A DNA stretch of 64,000 bases from Nocardia abscessus NBRC 100374 (GTDB lineage Bacteria > Actinomycetota > Actinomycetes > Mycobacteriales > Mycobacteriaceae), in assembly GCF_000308455.1 (NCBI RefSeq), contig NZ_BAFP01000113.1, positions 1-64,000 of the forward strand. The letters are read 5' to 3'. Within the stretch, counting starts at the first letter, position 1. Each line of letters begins with the position of its first letter. Of the stretch, positions 7,706 through 14,993 are shown piece after piece. Below the pieces are notes generated by a model. That model saw nothing but the letters and a program-made list of their open reading frames with translations. It did no database searches and had not been told where the DNA came from. Both the position numbers and the translations under genes were made by a program.

Positions 7706-8998
7706 TCAGACTCGTTCGAGCACCGCCGAGGCGCCGATCCCGCCCGCGGCGCAGATGCCCAGCAGGGCCGTGCTCTTTCCCGTGCGCGCCAACTCGTTGG
7801 CCATGGTGGTCACCATGCGCGCCCCGGTGGCGCCGAAGGGGTGACCGAGCGAGATCGAGCCGCCGTGCACGTTCAGCCGGTCGATGTCGACCTCGCCGAC
7901 AGCGGTGTCGCGATCCAGCCGGGTCTTGGCCCACTCGTCACTGGCGAGCGCGGTGAGCACCGACAAGGTCTGGGCGGCGAAGGCCTCGTGGATGTCGACG
8001 AGATCGGCGTCCTCCAGCGTCATTCCGGCCTTCTCCAGCGCCCGCGGCATCGAAATCGCGGGCCCGATGAGCACCTGATCGGTCGGATCGACACTCACGT
8101 AGCTCCACGACCGGAACGCCGCCAGCGGGCGATACCCGAGGGCGTGCGCTTTCTCTTCACTCATCAGCAGCACCGCGGCGGCCCCGTCGGTGAGCGGACT
8201 GGCATTACCCGCGGTGACACTGCCGTCGGCCGCGAAAACCGGCTTCAGACCGGCGAGTTTCGCGACGCTGGTGTCGCCGCGGACCAGACCGTCGCGCAGG
8301 ATCTCCACGTCCTCGGGAGTGCGCACCCGCAGCACCTCGTCGTCGAACCGGCCCGACTCGATGGCCGCCGCCGCGCGGTGATGTGAGCGGGCGGCGAACT
8401 CGTCCTGGTCGGCGCGGCTCACGCCGTGGATGCGGGCCATCTTCTCGGCCGACTCGCCCATCACCTCACCGGTGGTGCGCTCGGCGATCCTGGGCCGGCT
8501 CGGCAGCAGGTCGGTGAACGGCGCCAGGCGCGCGACCGCGGACAGGTAGTCTTTCGGCTTCGGCTTGCCCAGCGCCAGCGGCGCCGCCGCGTGCACGACC
8601 TTCTGCGGCAGTTTGACCTCGGCGTTCGAGGTGGAATCACTGCCGCCGGCGATCATGATGTCGTACTCGCCCCGCTCGATCGCCGCCGCGGCCGACGTGA
8701 CCGCCTGCAATCCGGAGGCGCAGGCCCTGGTCACCGTGTAGCCCTCGCAGCCCGGGTCCAGCCGAAGGTCCAGCGCGATTTCCCTGGCGATGTTCGGCGC
8801 CGCGCCGGGCAGGATGACACCGCCCCAGACGATCGCCTCCACCTGCGCGCCGGGCAGCCCGGTGCGCTCCAGCAACCCGCGAACCGCGGCGTCGGCGAGC
8901 GCGATGGAGTCCATCCTGGTGTATCCGGTGAACGCCCGCAGGAACGGCGTGCGCGCACCGGACACGATCACGGCACGGCGAGCGGCTTTGGTGGCCAT
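7706..8998 (-). CDS. Acetyl-CoA C-acetyltransferase/3-ketoacyl-CoA thiolase (FadI/FadA2-like)
   Basis: This 430-residue thiolase cleaves 3-ketoacyl-CoA or condenses two acetyl-CoA units in beta-oxidation. The nucleophilic cysteine lies in TRACASG (C93). The C-terminal part carries NVHGGSISLGHPFGATG with the catalytic histidine, and GICAAGGIGAS with the second catalytic cysteine. The protein resembles M. tuberculosis FadA2 and the FadI branch. It starts at ATG 8998, with AAAGGAAAT nearby, and is transcribed divergently from the XRE regulator at 9309. A perfect 8-base inverted repeat sits 32-51 bases upstream of its start. No partner beta-oxidation gene is adjacent. Confidence 0.92.
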   Translation of the reverse strand: MATKAARRAVIVSGARTPFLRAFTGYTRMDSIALADAAVRGLLERTGLPGAQVEAIVWGGVILPGAAPNIAREIALDLRLDPGCEGYTVTRACASGLQAVTSAAAAIERGEYDIMIAGGSDSTSNAEVKLPQKVVHAAAPLALGKPKPKDYLSAVARLAPFTDLLPSRPRIAERTTGEVMGESAEKMARIHGVSRADQDEFAARSHHRAAAAIESGRFDDEVLRVRTPEDVEILRDGLVRGDTSVAKLAGLKPVFAADGSVTAGNASPLTDGAAAVLLMSEEKAHALGYRPLAAFRSWSYVSVDPTDQVLIGPAISMPRALEKAGMTLEDADLVDIHEAFAAQTLSVLTALASDEWAKTRLDRDTAVGEVDIDRLNVHGGSISLGHPFGATGARMVTTMANELARTGKSTALLGICAAGGIGASAVLERV

Positions 8999-9029
8999 GC
9001 GATTTCCTTTCGAAAGCCGGAGACCACCA

Positions 9030-9049
9030 AACTTACTCTAAAGTAAGTT
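9030..9049 (-). promoter_or_regulatory. Perfect palindrome upstream of the thiolase gene (putative operator)
   Basis: AACTTACT (9030-9037) and AGTAAGTT (9042-9049) form a perfect inverted repeat around CTAA, 32-51 bases upstream of the thiolase start. The size and symmetry fit a TetR-family dimer site. No TetR gene is adjacent, so the regulator would act in trans. Confidence 0.6.
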
Positions 9050-9244
9050 CACCGTCGACCCCCTTCGCCGACGGTGAACCCCGACGCAGCGACGATCCCC
9101 TCCACCGCCGCTGAACCGACCTGCCACGCGCCGTTGAGCGACAGGCCGGAGACGTCCGTCCCGGCGAACGCCCCTGCCCGTTCCGGAACCGCGCCACATG
9201 GCTCCCCGGCCATCCGACGCAAAACACCGTATCAAACTTTCGAC

Positions 9245-9259
9245 CTGTTTTCCAAACAG
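9245..9259 (+). promoter_or_regulatory. Inverted repeat upstream of the XRE regulator
   Basis: CTGTTT-TCC-AAACAG is a perfect 6-base inverted repeat just upstream of the probable promoter at 9271-9299. Its position suggests an operator for the XRE regulator encoded downstream. Confidence 0.5.
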
Positions 9260-9267
9260 TTTCTATT

Positions 9268-9299
9268 GGTTTGCCTAAAACCTGCGAACGGCTTACCAT
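9268..9299 (+). promoter_or_regulatory. Promoter with overlapping inverted repeat for the XRE gene
   Basis: TTGCCT (9271-9276) and TACCAT (9294-9299) are separated by 17 bases, and the ATG lies at 9309, so transcription would start only a few bases before the start codon. The -35 box lies inside GGTTTGCCTAAAACC (9268-9282), an inverted repeat with 5-base arms. This arrangement suits autorepression. Confidence 0.5.
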
Positions 9300-9308
9300 G
9301 AACTCACT

Positions 9309-10010
9309 ATGCATAGCCCTTCGGAGCTGTCGCGGCAGAAGAGATTCGGGCGAATCATCAGAGAACGCCGGGACGAGCTCGGCCTCACCCAGCTACAGAT
9401 CGGCGACCTCGGGGGACCTTCGGCGCCGACCATCCGGAAGATCGAAGACGGCGAGGCCGCGATCAGCATGCAAACGCTGAACAAGCTCGACGCCCCGCTG
9501 CGATGGCTGCCGGGCAGCGCCGCACGCACGTACGCGGGCGGCGTGCCCGCCGCCGACGAACCCGCCGACGCCTCCCGCGCCGCGGGCGAATCCGTGGTGG
9601 CCGGGCCCGACGCCATCCGCTTCGAAATCTCCGATCTCACCGGGCTTCTCGCGGCTTCGGGCCGGCTCACCGACGCCGTCGAAAACGGTCGCACCAGCGA
9701 CCCGCAGGTGGTCGCGGCGATAGCGGAACTCAACCGGGTGGTCTCCAAACTCTCGGCGCGATACGCGACCGCCATGCTCGAACGCAACGGCGGTCCGGGC
9801 AGGCAATTGCACCCACTGGTGGAAATGGCCTTCGCCCACTTGCTCGCGGTCCCCGCGGAGTCGAGCGACCCCGGCGAGATACAGGAACGCCGGTATCGCC
9901 GCTGGCTGGCAGGTCGATCGGAGGACATCGATGCAGCGACCGAAGCCCGATTCCGCGCACGCTGGCTGGCGGCCAACGCGGCGACGGCATCGGTTCGAAA
10001 CGGCGAGTGA
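9309..10010 (+). CDS. XRE-family helix-turn-helix transcriptional regulator
   Basis: The first 70 residues form an XRE/Cro-type DNA-binding domain: RIIRERRDELGLTQLQIGDL is followed by the recognition helix region GPSAPTIRKIEDGEA. The remaining 160 residues are alanine-rich and mostly helical, without a known enzymatic domain. The protein is cytoplasmic. It is the first gene of a three-gene run with an EspR-like protein (start 10021) and an ImmA-type protease (10506). In known XRE-ImmA pairs, the protease cleaves or relieves its partner regulator under stress; that this happens here is inference. Two inverted repeats in the promoter suggest autoregulation. Confidence 0.82.
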   Translation: MHSPSELSRQKRFGRIIRERRDELGLTQLQIGDLGGPSAPTIRKIEDGEAAISMQTLNKLDAPLRWLPGSAARTYAGGVPAADEPADASRAAGESVVAGPDAIRFEISDLTGLLAASGRLTDAVENGRTSDPQVVAAIAELNRVVSKLSARYATAMLERNGGPGRQLHPLVEMAFAHLLAVPAESSDPGEIQERRYRRWLAGRSEDIDAATEARFRARWLAANAATASVRNGE

Positions 10011-10020
10011 CGAGGCAGGC

Positions 10021-10458
10021 ATGACCGAGAACGGACCGCAAGGCACGGCGCTGACCCTGAGCCACAAGATCAATCGGCTGTTCGCCGTGGTGCATCCGCG
10101 CTCCGCGCCGGAGCGCAGCACCGAATCCGTAGTCGCGCAGGTGAGCGAATTCATCGGACGGCCGGTGCCGGCGAGCTACCTGACGCGCCTGCGCGACGGA
10201 GAGTTCGACGACGAGAACTCGGCAGCCGCCGCCGATGCCGAGATCCTCGCGGCGGTGACCCGCAGTTTCGGTGTGGCCGCCGACTATCTGCTCACCCGCG
10301 GCCCAGCCGCGGCAGCGATCGACCGGGAACTGGAATTGCTCGCCACCATGCGCGACGCGAACGTCGCCAGCATCGCGCTGCGCGGTTCGAACATCGATCG
10401 GGCGATGCTGGCCAAGATCATCCAGAGCACGGCGGAGTCGACACCGCCGAGTCGGTAA
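10021..10458 (+). CDS. EspR-like helix-turn-helix protein
   Basis: This 145-residue protein looks like mycobacterial EspR, a nucleoid-associated DNA-binding regulator. Shared features are KINRLFAVVHP at the N-terminus, PASYLTRLRDGE as the recognition segment, FGVAADYL, and the ELELLATMRDANVASIALRG segment in the dimerisation domain. It starts at ATG 10021, 11 bases after the preceding stop, with GAGGCAGG just upstream. Its middle position between an XRE regulator and an ImmA-type protease suggests that it is the regulated or cleaved partner. The specific target genes cannot be read from the sequence. Confidence 0.75.
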   Translation: MTENGPQGTALTLSHKINRLFAVVHPRSAPERSTESVVAQVSEFIGRPVPASYLTRLRDGEFDDENSAAAADAEILAAVTRSFGVAADYLLTRGPAAAAIDRELELLATMRDANVASIALRGSNIDRAMLAKIIQSTAESTPPSR

Positions 10459-10465
10459 CATGCTG

Positions 10466-10495
10466 TCCTACATGGGCCACTGAGCTTTTGTAGGA
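10466..10495 (+). promoter_or_regulatory. Inverted repeat that may hide the immA-like ribosome binding site
   Basis: TCCTACA (10466-10472) is perfectly complementary to TGTAGGA (10489-10495), and the right arm overlaps the AGGAG ribosome binding site (10492-10496) of the protease gene at 10506. In the RNA the stem would sequester the site, so translation of the protease could be conditional. It could also be an operator. Confidence 0.45.
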
Positions 10496-10505
10496 GACCG
10501 ATCAC

Positions 10506-11030
10506 ATGGCCATCCAGGCCCGGTTCCGGAGCTTGACCCGGGACCTCCCGATACCCCACCCATGGGATCTGCGGACCTACCTCGATGACGTCGCGGAATA
10601 CCGGGGCCGCAGCATCAGCCTGCTACCGATCGATACCGCGCTGCTGGCCGGCACCGGATGCGGCACGGGCAGCGGCCTGTGGATCGCGAAACAGGACAGC
10701 GACGTCATCGTCTACGGCGCCGACACCACCGAATGGCACGCCGAGCACATCATCGTGCACGAACTCGGGCACATGCTGCTGGGACACGGGCCGGAACAGA
10801 CCGCCCCCGGTGACCAGCTCGTCAGCACGCCGACCGTGGCGGCGGTGGCCGACCTGCTGCCCTCGATCTCGCCGGAGTCGATCGCCCACGTGCTCGGCCG
10901 CACCGACTACGGCACGCGGCGCGAACGCGACGCGGAGACCTTCGCCGACATGGTGATGCTGCACGCCATGCGTCCGCCACGCCGCGATTCCCTGCTGCAC
11001 CGCACGTTCTTCCGCGACCGGCGGCGGTGA
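10506..11030 (+). CDS. ImmA/IrrE-family metallo-endopeptidase
   Basis: This 174-residue protein belongs to the ImmA/IrrE (COG2856) zinc protease family, whose members cleave partner XRE-type repressors in mobile-element induction or stress responses. The zinc motif HELGH is intact (H85, E86, H89) in the context HIIVHELGHMLLGH. A third ligand is likely to come from the RDAETFADMVML segment, which is typical of the family. The C-terminus is arginine-rich. It starts at ATG 10506 behind AGGAG. The upstream XRE and EspR-like proteins are the likely substrates or partners. A terminator hairpin follows at 11276. Confidence 0.88.
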   Translation: MAIQARFRSLTRDLPIPHPWDLRTYLDDVAEYRGRSISLLPIDTALLAGTGCGTGSGLWIAKQDSDVIVYGADTTEWHAEHIIVHELGHMLLGHGPEQTAPGDQLVSTPTVAAVADLLPSISPESIAHVLGRTDYGTRRERDAETFADMVMLHAMRPPRRDSLLHRTFFRDRRR

Positions 11031-11335
11031 CCTCGCCGATCCCGGCGCCGATCGCAATACCACCCTGCTGATCGTCGCCTCCGGCGGCTCGGTCGTCTCG
11101 GCGCTGCGACTCGCCGGACCCGGCACGGCCGCCGACCGGCACTGACGCGCTGGGCCGCAACGACTTTCGCGGCGTCGTCGCTCGGCGCTGCCCTGCTGTC
11201 CGTGCCGCTCCTCGCTGCGCTGCAGACCCGAGCGGGCACGCCGATGGCCGAGGTCGGCAGCATGCTCCAGCGCAATGCTCCGGGCATCCAGCCGGTGAGC
11301 CGAATGCCCGGAGCAGCGGGTATGGGACAGCGTCG
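11031..11335. other. Intergenic region between convergent protease and hpf genes
   Basis: No supportable gene is present. Short open frames on both strands lack similarity and ribosome sites. The only structure seen is the strong hairpin at 11276-11315. In many relatives secA lies next to hpf, but it is not present here. Confidence 0.5.
11276..11315. terminator. Terminator hairpin between convergent transcription units
   Basis: TGCTCCGGGCAT (11276-11287) pairs perfectly with ATGCCCGGAGCA (11304-11315) around a 16-base loop. It separates the ImmA-type gene (plus strand) from hpf (minus strand, stop at 11336). Confidence 0.6.
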
Positions 11336-12067
11336 TCAGGCCAGCCGGATGAGACCGTAGTCGAAGGCGTGACGGCGGTAGACCACCGAGGGCCGGTCGG
11401 TCTCCTTGTCCTGGAAGAGGAAGAAATCGTGGCCGACGAGTTCCATCTGGTAGAGGGCATCGTCGACCGACATCGGAGTCGCCGGGTGTTCCTTGGTGCG
11501 CACGATGTGGCCGGGGCCCGCCTCGTAATCGGGTTGCCTTACCTCCTCCGCGTGCGCGTGCGCGGCGGCGGACTCACTGAGCCGCTCGAACAGGGAGTCG
11601 TCCACCAGTTCGGCCGTGGCCTGGGCGACGGAAACCGGCGTCTTGTCGCCATAGTGCACCCGGCGCCGATCCTTGGTACGGCGCAGCCGGCTCTCCAGCT
11701 TGGCGGTCACCGACTCGAAGGCGGCGTAGAAGCTGTCCGCGCAGGCCTCGGCCCGCACGACGGGACCCTTTCCGCGCGCGGTGATTTCGACGCGCTGGCA
11801 GTTCTTGCGCTGACGACGGTTGCGCTCGTGGAACAGCTCCACGTCGAACAGGAAGATCGACGGATCGAAGCGTTCTACTCGGGAGAGTTTTTCCGCGACG
11901 TAAATACGAAAGTGGTCGGGCACCTCGACGTTGCGGCCCTTCACCACGATGTCGCCGCGTGGCGCACGTGGTCGTTCCGCTGCGGGTTGCTCTAGTGCTT
12001 CCTGGGTGCCGGAATCCAGCACCGAAGTAGCGGGATCTTTCACTGAAGGTCGTGAAGAAGTCGTCAC
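11336..12067 (-). CDS. hpf: Ribosome hibernation promoting factor, long form
   Basis: This 243-residue long-form HPF inactivates ribosomes by dimerising 70S particles in stationary phase or hypoxia. The N-terminal S30AE domain has DIVVKGRNVEVPDHFRIYV and a basic segment (HERNRRQRKNCQRVEITARG). A linker leads to the C-terminal dimerisation domain with PMSVDDALYQMELVGHDFFLF and VVYRRHAFDYGLIRL. GTG 12067 is chosen because GGGAGG lies five to six bases upstream. An N-terminal extension of about 45 residues precedes the domain. It lies downstream of the ComF-type gene, as in M. tuberculosis Rv3241c-Rv3242c, but secA is not next to it. Confidence 0.93.
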   Translation of the reverse strand: MTTSSRPSVKDPATSVLDSGTQEALEQPAAERPRAPRGDIVVKGRNVEVPDHFRIYVAEKLSRVERFDPSIFLFDVELFHERNRRQRKNCQRVEITARGKGPVVRAEACADSFYAAFESVTAKLESRLRRTKDRRRVHYGDKTPVSVAQATAELVDDSLFERLSESAAAHAHAEEVRQPDYEAGPGHIVRTKEHPATPMSVDDALYQMELVGHDFFLFQDKETDRPSVVYRRHAFDYGLIRLA

Positions 12068-12248
12068 GCGTACCTCCCGGATCTGGCCGCACCGACCGAT
12101 TCCAGTGCGGCGGGATTGAGCGTGCCGAGCGACAAGACTCGGCACAAGATGTCCGAGGCGCCACCTCCAAACTTGCGGTTCGGGTGTGTGTTCGCGACGC
12201 TAGTCCGCCAACGGGCTGATCGCCAGTGTTCACGCAAATTTCCCCGAG

Positions 12249-12899
12249 TCAAGCAGCGCAAGTAACGAGAACGCCATGTGTCGGCAATCCGGCCGACCGC
12301 AAGGCGCGCACCGACTCGCGGGCTGTGGCTCCGGTGGTCAGCACGTCGTCCACCAGCACCACCTCGGCATTCGCCGGTATCTTCCAGTCGGCTGCGCGAC
12401 CGGCGAGCGCGGTCACCCGCCCGTCCAGGTTCCGAGCCCGCTCGGCGGGTGTCAAGCCCACCGAATCTCGCACCCCACGCCCCACCCGCAACAGGGGTAT
12501 CATGCTGCTGCTGGGCAGCCGTCGCGCAGCTACCGTCGCGGTGCGCAGCACCGGATCACCGCCTCTGCGCCGCGCCGCCACGGCTCTGCTCGGTGCGGGC
12601 ACCAGCACCAGTGGCCGACCTGGCGAACGCAGGTCGGCGAGCGCGGCCGCGAACGCGGCCCCCAGCGGCTTCGCCAGATCCCGCCGTCCGCGTTCCTTGA
12701 CGGCGAGCACCGCCCGGCGCGCGGGCCCCGCATACGGACTCAGCGCCCAGCACGGGACGCCCGGGTCGGTACGTGGCCACACCCGTACCGGCGGACCGGC
12801 CAGCGCGACGGCACAGTCGGCACACCAACCGACTCCGGAACGCCCGCAGCCCGCACAGACGGCGGGCAGCACCAGATCGAGCAGGGTTCGCATCGGCAC
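12249..12899 (-). CDS. ComF-family phosphoribosyltransferase
   Basis: This 216-residue protein has the ComF/GntX layout: an N-terminal zinc ribbon with cysteines in CAGCGRSGVGWCADC and a type I phosphoribosyltransferase domain whose PRPP loop is VVLVDDVLTTGATA. Family members are implicated in DNA uptake or nucleotide salvage, but the substrate is unknown. It starts at GTG 12899 or ATG 12893; no clear ribosome site distinguishes them. The 181-base space to the hpf start suggests separate control of hpf. It corresponds to M. tuberculosis Rv3242c. The protein is cytoplasmic. Confidence 0.85.
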   Translation of the reverse strand: MPMRTLLDLVLPAVCAGCGRSGVGWCADCAVALAGPPVRVWPRTDPGVPCWALSPYAGPARRAVLAVKERGRRDLAKPLGAAFAAALADLRSPGRPLVLVPAPSRAVAARRRGGDPVLRTATVAARRLPSSSMIPLLRVGRGVRDSVGLTPAERARNLDGRVTALAGRAADWKIPANAEVVLVDDVLTTGATARESVRALRSAGLPTHGVLVTCAA

Positions 12900-13169
12900 A
12901 GTGTGCGCCGGGCTGCCGACAAGTTGATTCGCTCGCGCCGACGGCGATTCACGGCAGAATGCTGCTTACGTTGCGGCACCGCCGTTTACGCGGGCTCCAG
13001 CAGTGCCGCACACCGGTGCGGGCCGGACCCACGAGCGTGTGTTGCCGCCGCCTGCTCCGGCCACCGGCCCGTCCTTACGCCACTGCCCACGCGGAAGCAT
13101 CCGGCTCTACCCCGGGACGTCCCAGCCGGCTCCGCCCCGCGACACCCGCGTAGGCGGCCGACCGAACCC
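12900..13169. other. Intergenic region between lpqB and the ComF-type gene
   Basis: This 270-base stretch holds no gene I can support. In M. tuberculosis a short gene (Rv3243c) occupies the same place, but no corresponding open frame with a start and ribosome site is seen here. Confidence 0.4.
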
Positions 13170-14993
13170 TCAGCCGGGAAGGACGGGGATGGCGTTCGCG
13201 CCCAGCCCGGGGACCTCGCGCCAGTAGGGCTGGCCCTGGTCCGGAGCCGAGGTCAGCTCCAGCACCGCGCGCGAGTCGGCGACGTACTGATGGTCCGTGC
13301 TCGCGCTCACCGACCGCACCGGCGCCGTCAGATTCTGCGACGTCAACGGTGTCGGCTCCGAGCCGTCCACCGACACGGTGCTCACCGGGTCGATATTGCC
13401 CTCGCGCGCGATGATGATCGAATCGGCGTCCAGCCAGTCCACCGACACCGCCGCCGTGCTGAGTCCGACTCCCACGGGAAGCGCCGAGGCCAGCGAGAGC
13501 TTCCCGTCCGGTTGCGGCACGACGACCGCGACATACACCTTGCCGTCGGCGATCATCGCCGCCCGCACCCCGGTTCGGGAGATCCGGAGTTCGGTGATCG
13601 GTAGCCGGGGCGCCGACGCCGACGATGCCGCGGTCAAGGCCGAGATGTCGACGTTCTGCACCGACACGTTCCCGGTGCCTCGATCATTGACCGCACGGAC
13701 GACCCGATCGCCGTCGACCACCGCCCACGCGGCGCTGCCATCCGCGGTCCACGACGGACGGGTGATGGTGAAGCCCTCCGCCACCGGGAAAGCGTTCCCG
13801 CCGTAGGTGCCGACCATCAGGGTGCGCGACGGCATGCCCGGTGGCCTCCCGGCTTCCGCCACCGCGGCCACGAACTGACCGTCCGGGGACAGGGTCGCCG
13901 TCTGCAGGTTGGTCACCCGGCCGAAGTAGCCGGGGGCGGGCGTGATGCCGCCGTTGTCGCCGACCTCCACCAATCCGCCGCCGCGCAGGGCGTGCAGCCC
14001 GACCTGATTGCGCGCGGACGTGGCCGGACTGAACTGTTGCACGTCCGCCACGTTGTATCCGTTCGCGGCGAACCGCTCGTCGAGCGGCTTGCCGTCGGCG
14101 AGCAGCTGATAGGGCCCCAGGATGTCGGCGCTGGACAGGGTCAGCACCACTTGCGCGGCGAGCAGCTCGCGATCGCGCGGGTTCAGTCCCGACGCGCCCG
14201 CGAAGTCGATCCGGACGCCACCGAGCCCGATGCCGACGTCGTCGGGATCACCGTTGATCTTGGTGATCGTGCCGCGCAGCGCGATCGGTGGGGTGAGCTC
14301 GTTGCGCAGCATCGACGCCAGCGCGGGCTGCGGCCCCTCGATCAGCGAGCTGAGCAATCGCTGGGGCAGTTCCGGTTTCTGCACCGACATCCAGCGCAGA
14401 TCCGGGACGGCCGCGTTGCCGCCCGGATCGATGAAGTACAGCACGTAGCGGCGGTAGGACTTGAAGAACGCGGTGGAGTCCATCACGACGCCGTCGGGCA
14501 GCTCGTCGATACGCCACTCGCCGTCGACCTTGGTCAGCTCGATCTTGTTCTCCACCATGACCAGATCGTCGCTGGGACGGTACCCGCCGTCGGCGGCCAG
14601 CTCGCCGACCTTGCGCGCGCGGATCTGGTAGGTGGCTTTGTCACCGGAGCGCGATTCCCGCAGTGTGTCGGGCTTTTCGACGATGACGGTGCCCGCGGCG
14701 TCGTCCCACTGCGTGGAGGCCGCGGGCGTCATGTACTGCCGGGCGGCCAGATGCCGGTCGGCCGGATCGGCGGTGGCCTGCAGGAAGTCGCGCAGCAGCA
14801 GATCGGGATCACGGTTGGCGACGGGCGGCGGCGGGCCCTCGGGGGTCGGCCCGCGGTTGATGGTGCCCAGCGCCTCCGGCGCCGAGGACTCCGGCAGACT
14901 GGCGCATGCGGTGAGCGGAACCAGCACTGCCAGGACCGCGGCGGCCAGCACGGTCAGCCGCTGCGTTCGCGCAGTTCTGACACGCATGGTCAT
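13170..14993 (-). CDS. lpqB: Lipoprotein LpqB, accessory to the MtrAB two-component system
   Basis: This 607-residue lipoprotein has a signal peptide ending in the lipobox LTAC, with C30 as the lipidated residue. It is followed by a GerMN/sporulation-type domain and a beta-propeller-like C-terminal half ending GANAIPVLPG. In mycobacteria LpqB binds the extracellular domain of the sensor kinase MtrB and modulates MtrA phosphorylation. The ATG at 14993 overlaps the mtrB stop (ATGA), so the two are translationally coupled. Length and position match Rv3244c. The protein acts on the outer face of the cytoplasmic membrane. Confidence 0.96.
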   Translation of the reverse strand: MTMRVRTARTQRLTVLAAAVLAVLVPLTACASLPESSAPEALGTINRGPTPEGPPPPVANRDPDLLLRDFLQATADPADRHLAARQYMTPAASTQWDDAAGTVIVEKPDTLRESRSGDKATYQIRARKVGELAADGGYRPSDDLVMVENKIELTKVDGEWRIDELPDGVVMDSTAFFKSYRRYVLYFIDPGGNAAVPDLRWMSVQKPELPQRLLSSLIEGPQPALASMLRNELTPPIALRGTITKINGDPDDVGIGLGGVRIDFAGASGLNPRDRELLAAQVVLTLSSADILGPYQLLADGKPLDERFAANGYNVADVQQFSPATSARNQVGLHALRGGGLVEVGDNGGITPAPGYFGRVTNLQTATLSPDGQFVAAVAEAGRPPGMPSRTLMVGTYGGNAFPVAEGFTITRPSWTADGSAAWAVVDGDRVVRAVNDRGTGNVSVQNVDISALTAASSASAPRLPITELRISRTGVRAAMIADGKVYVAVVVPQPDGKLSLASALPVGVGLSTAAVSVDWLDADSIIIAREGNIDPVSTVSVDGSEPTPLTSQNLTAPVRSVSASTDHQYVADSRAVLELTSAPDQGQPYWREVPGLGANAIPVLPG

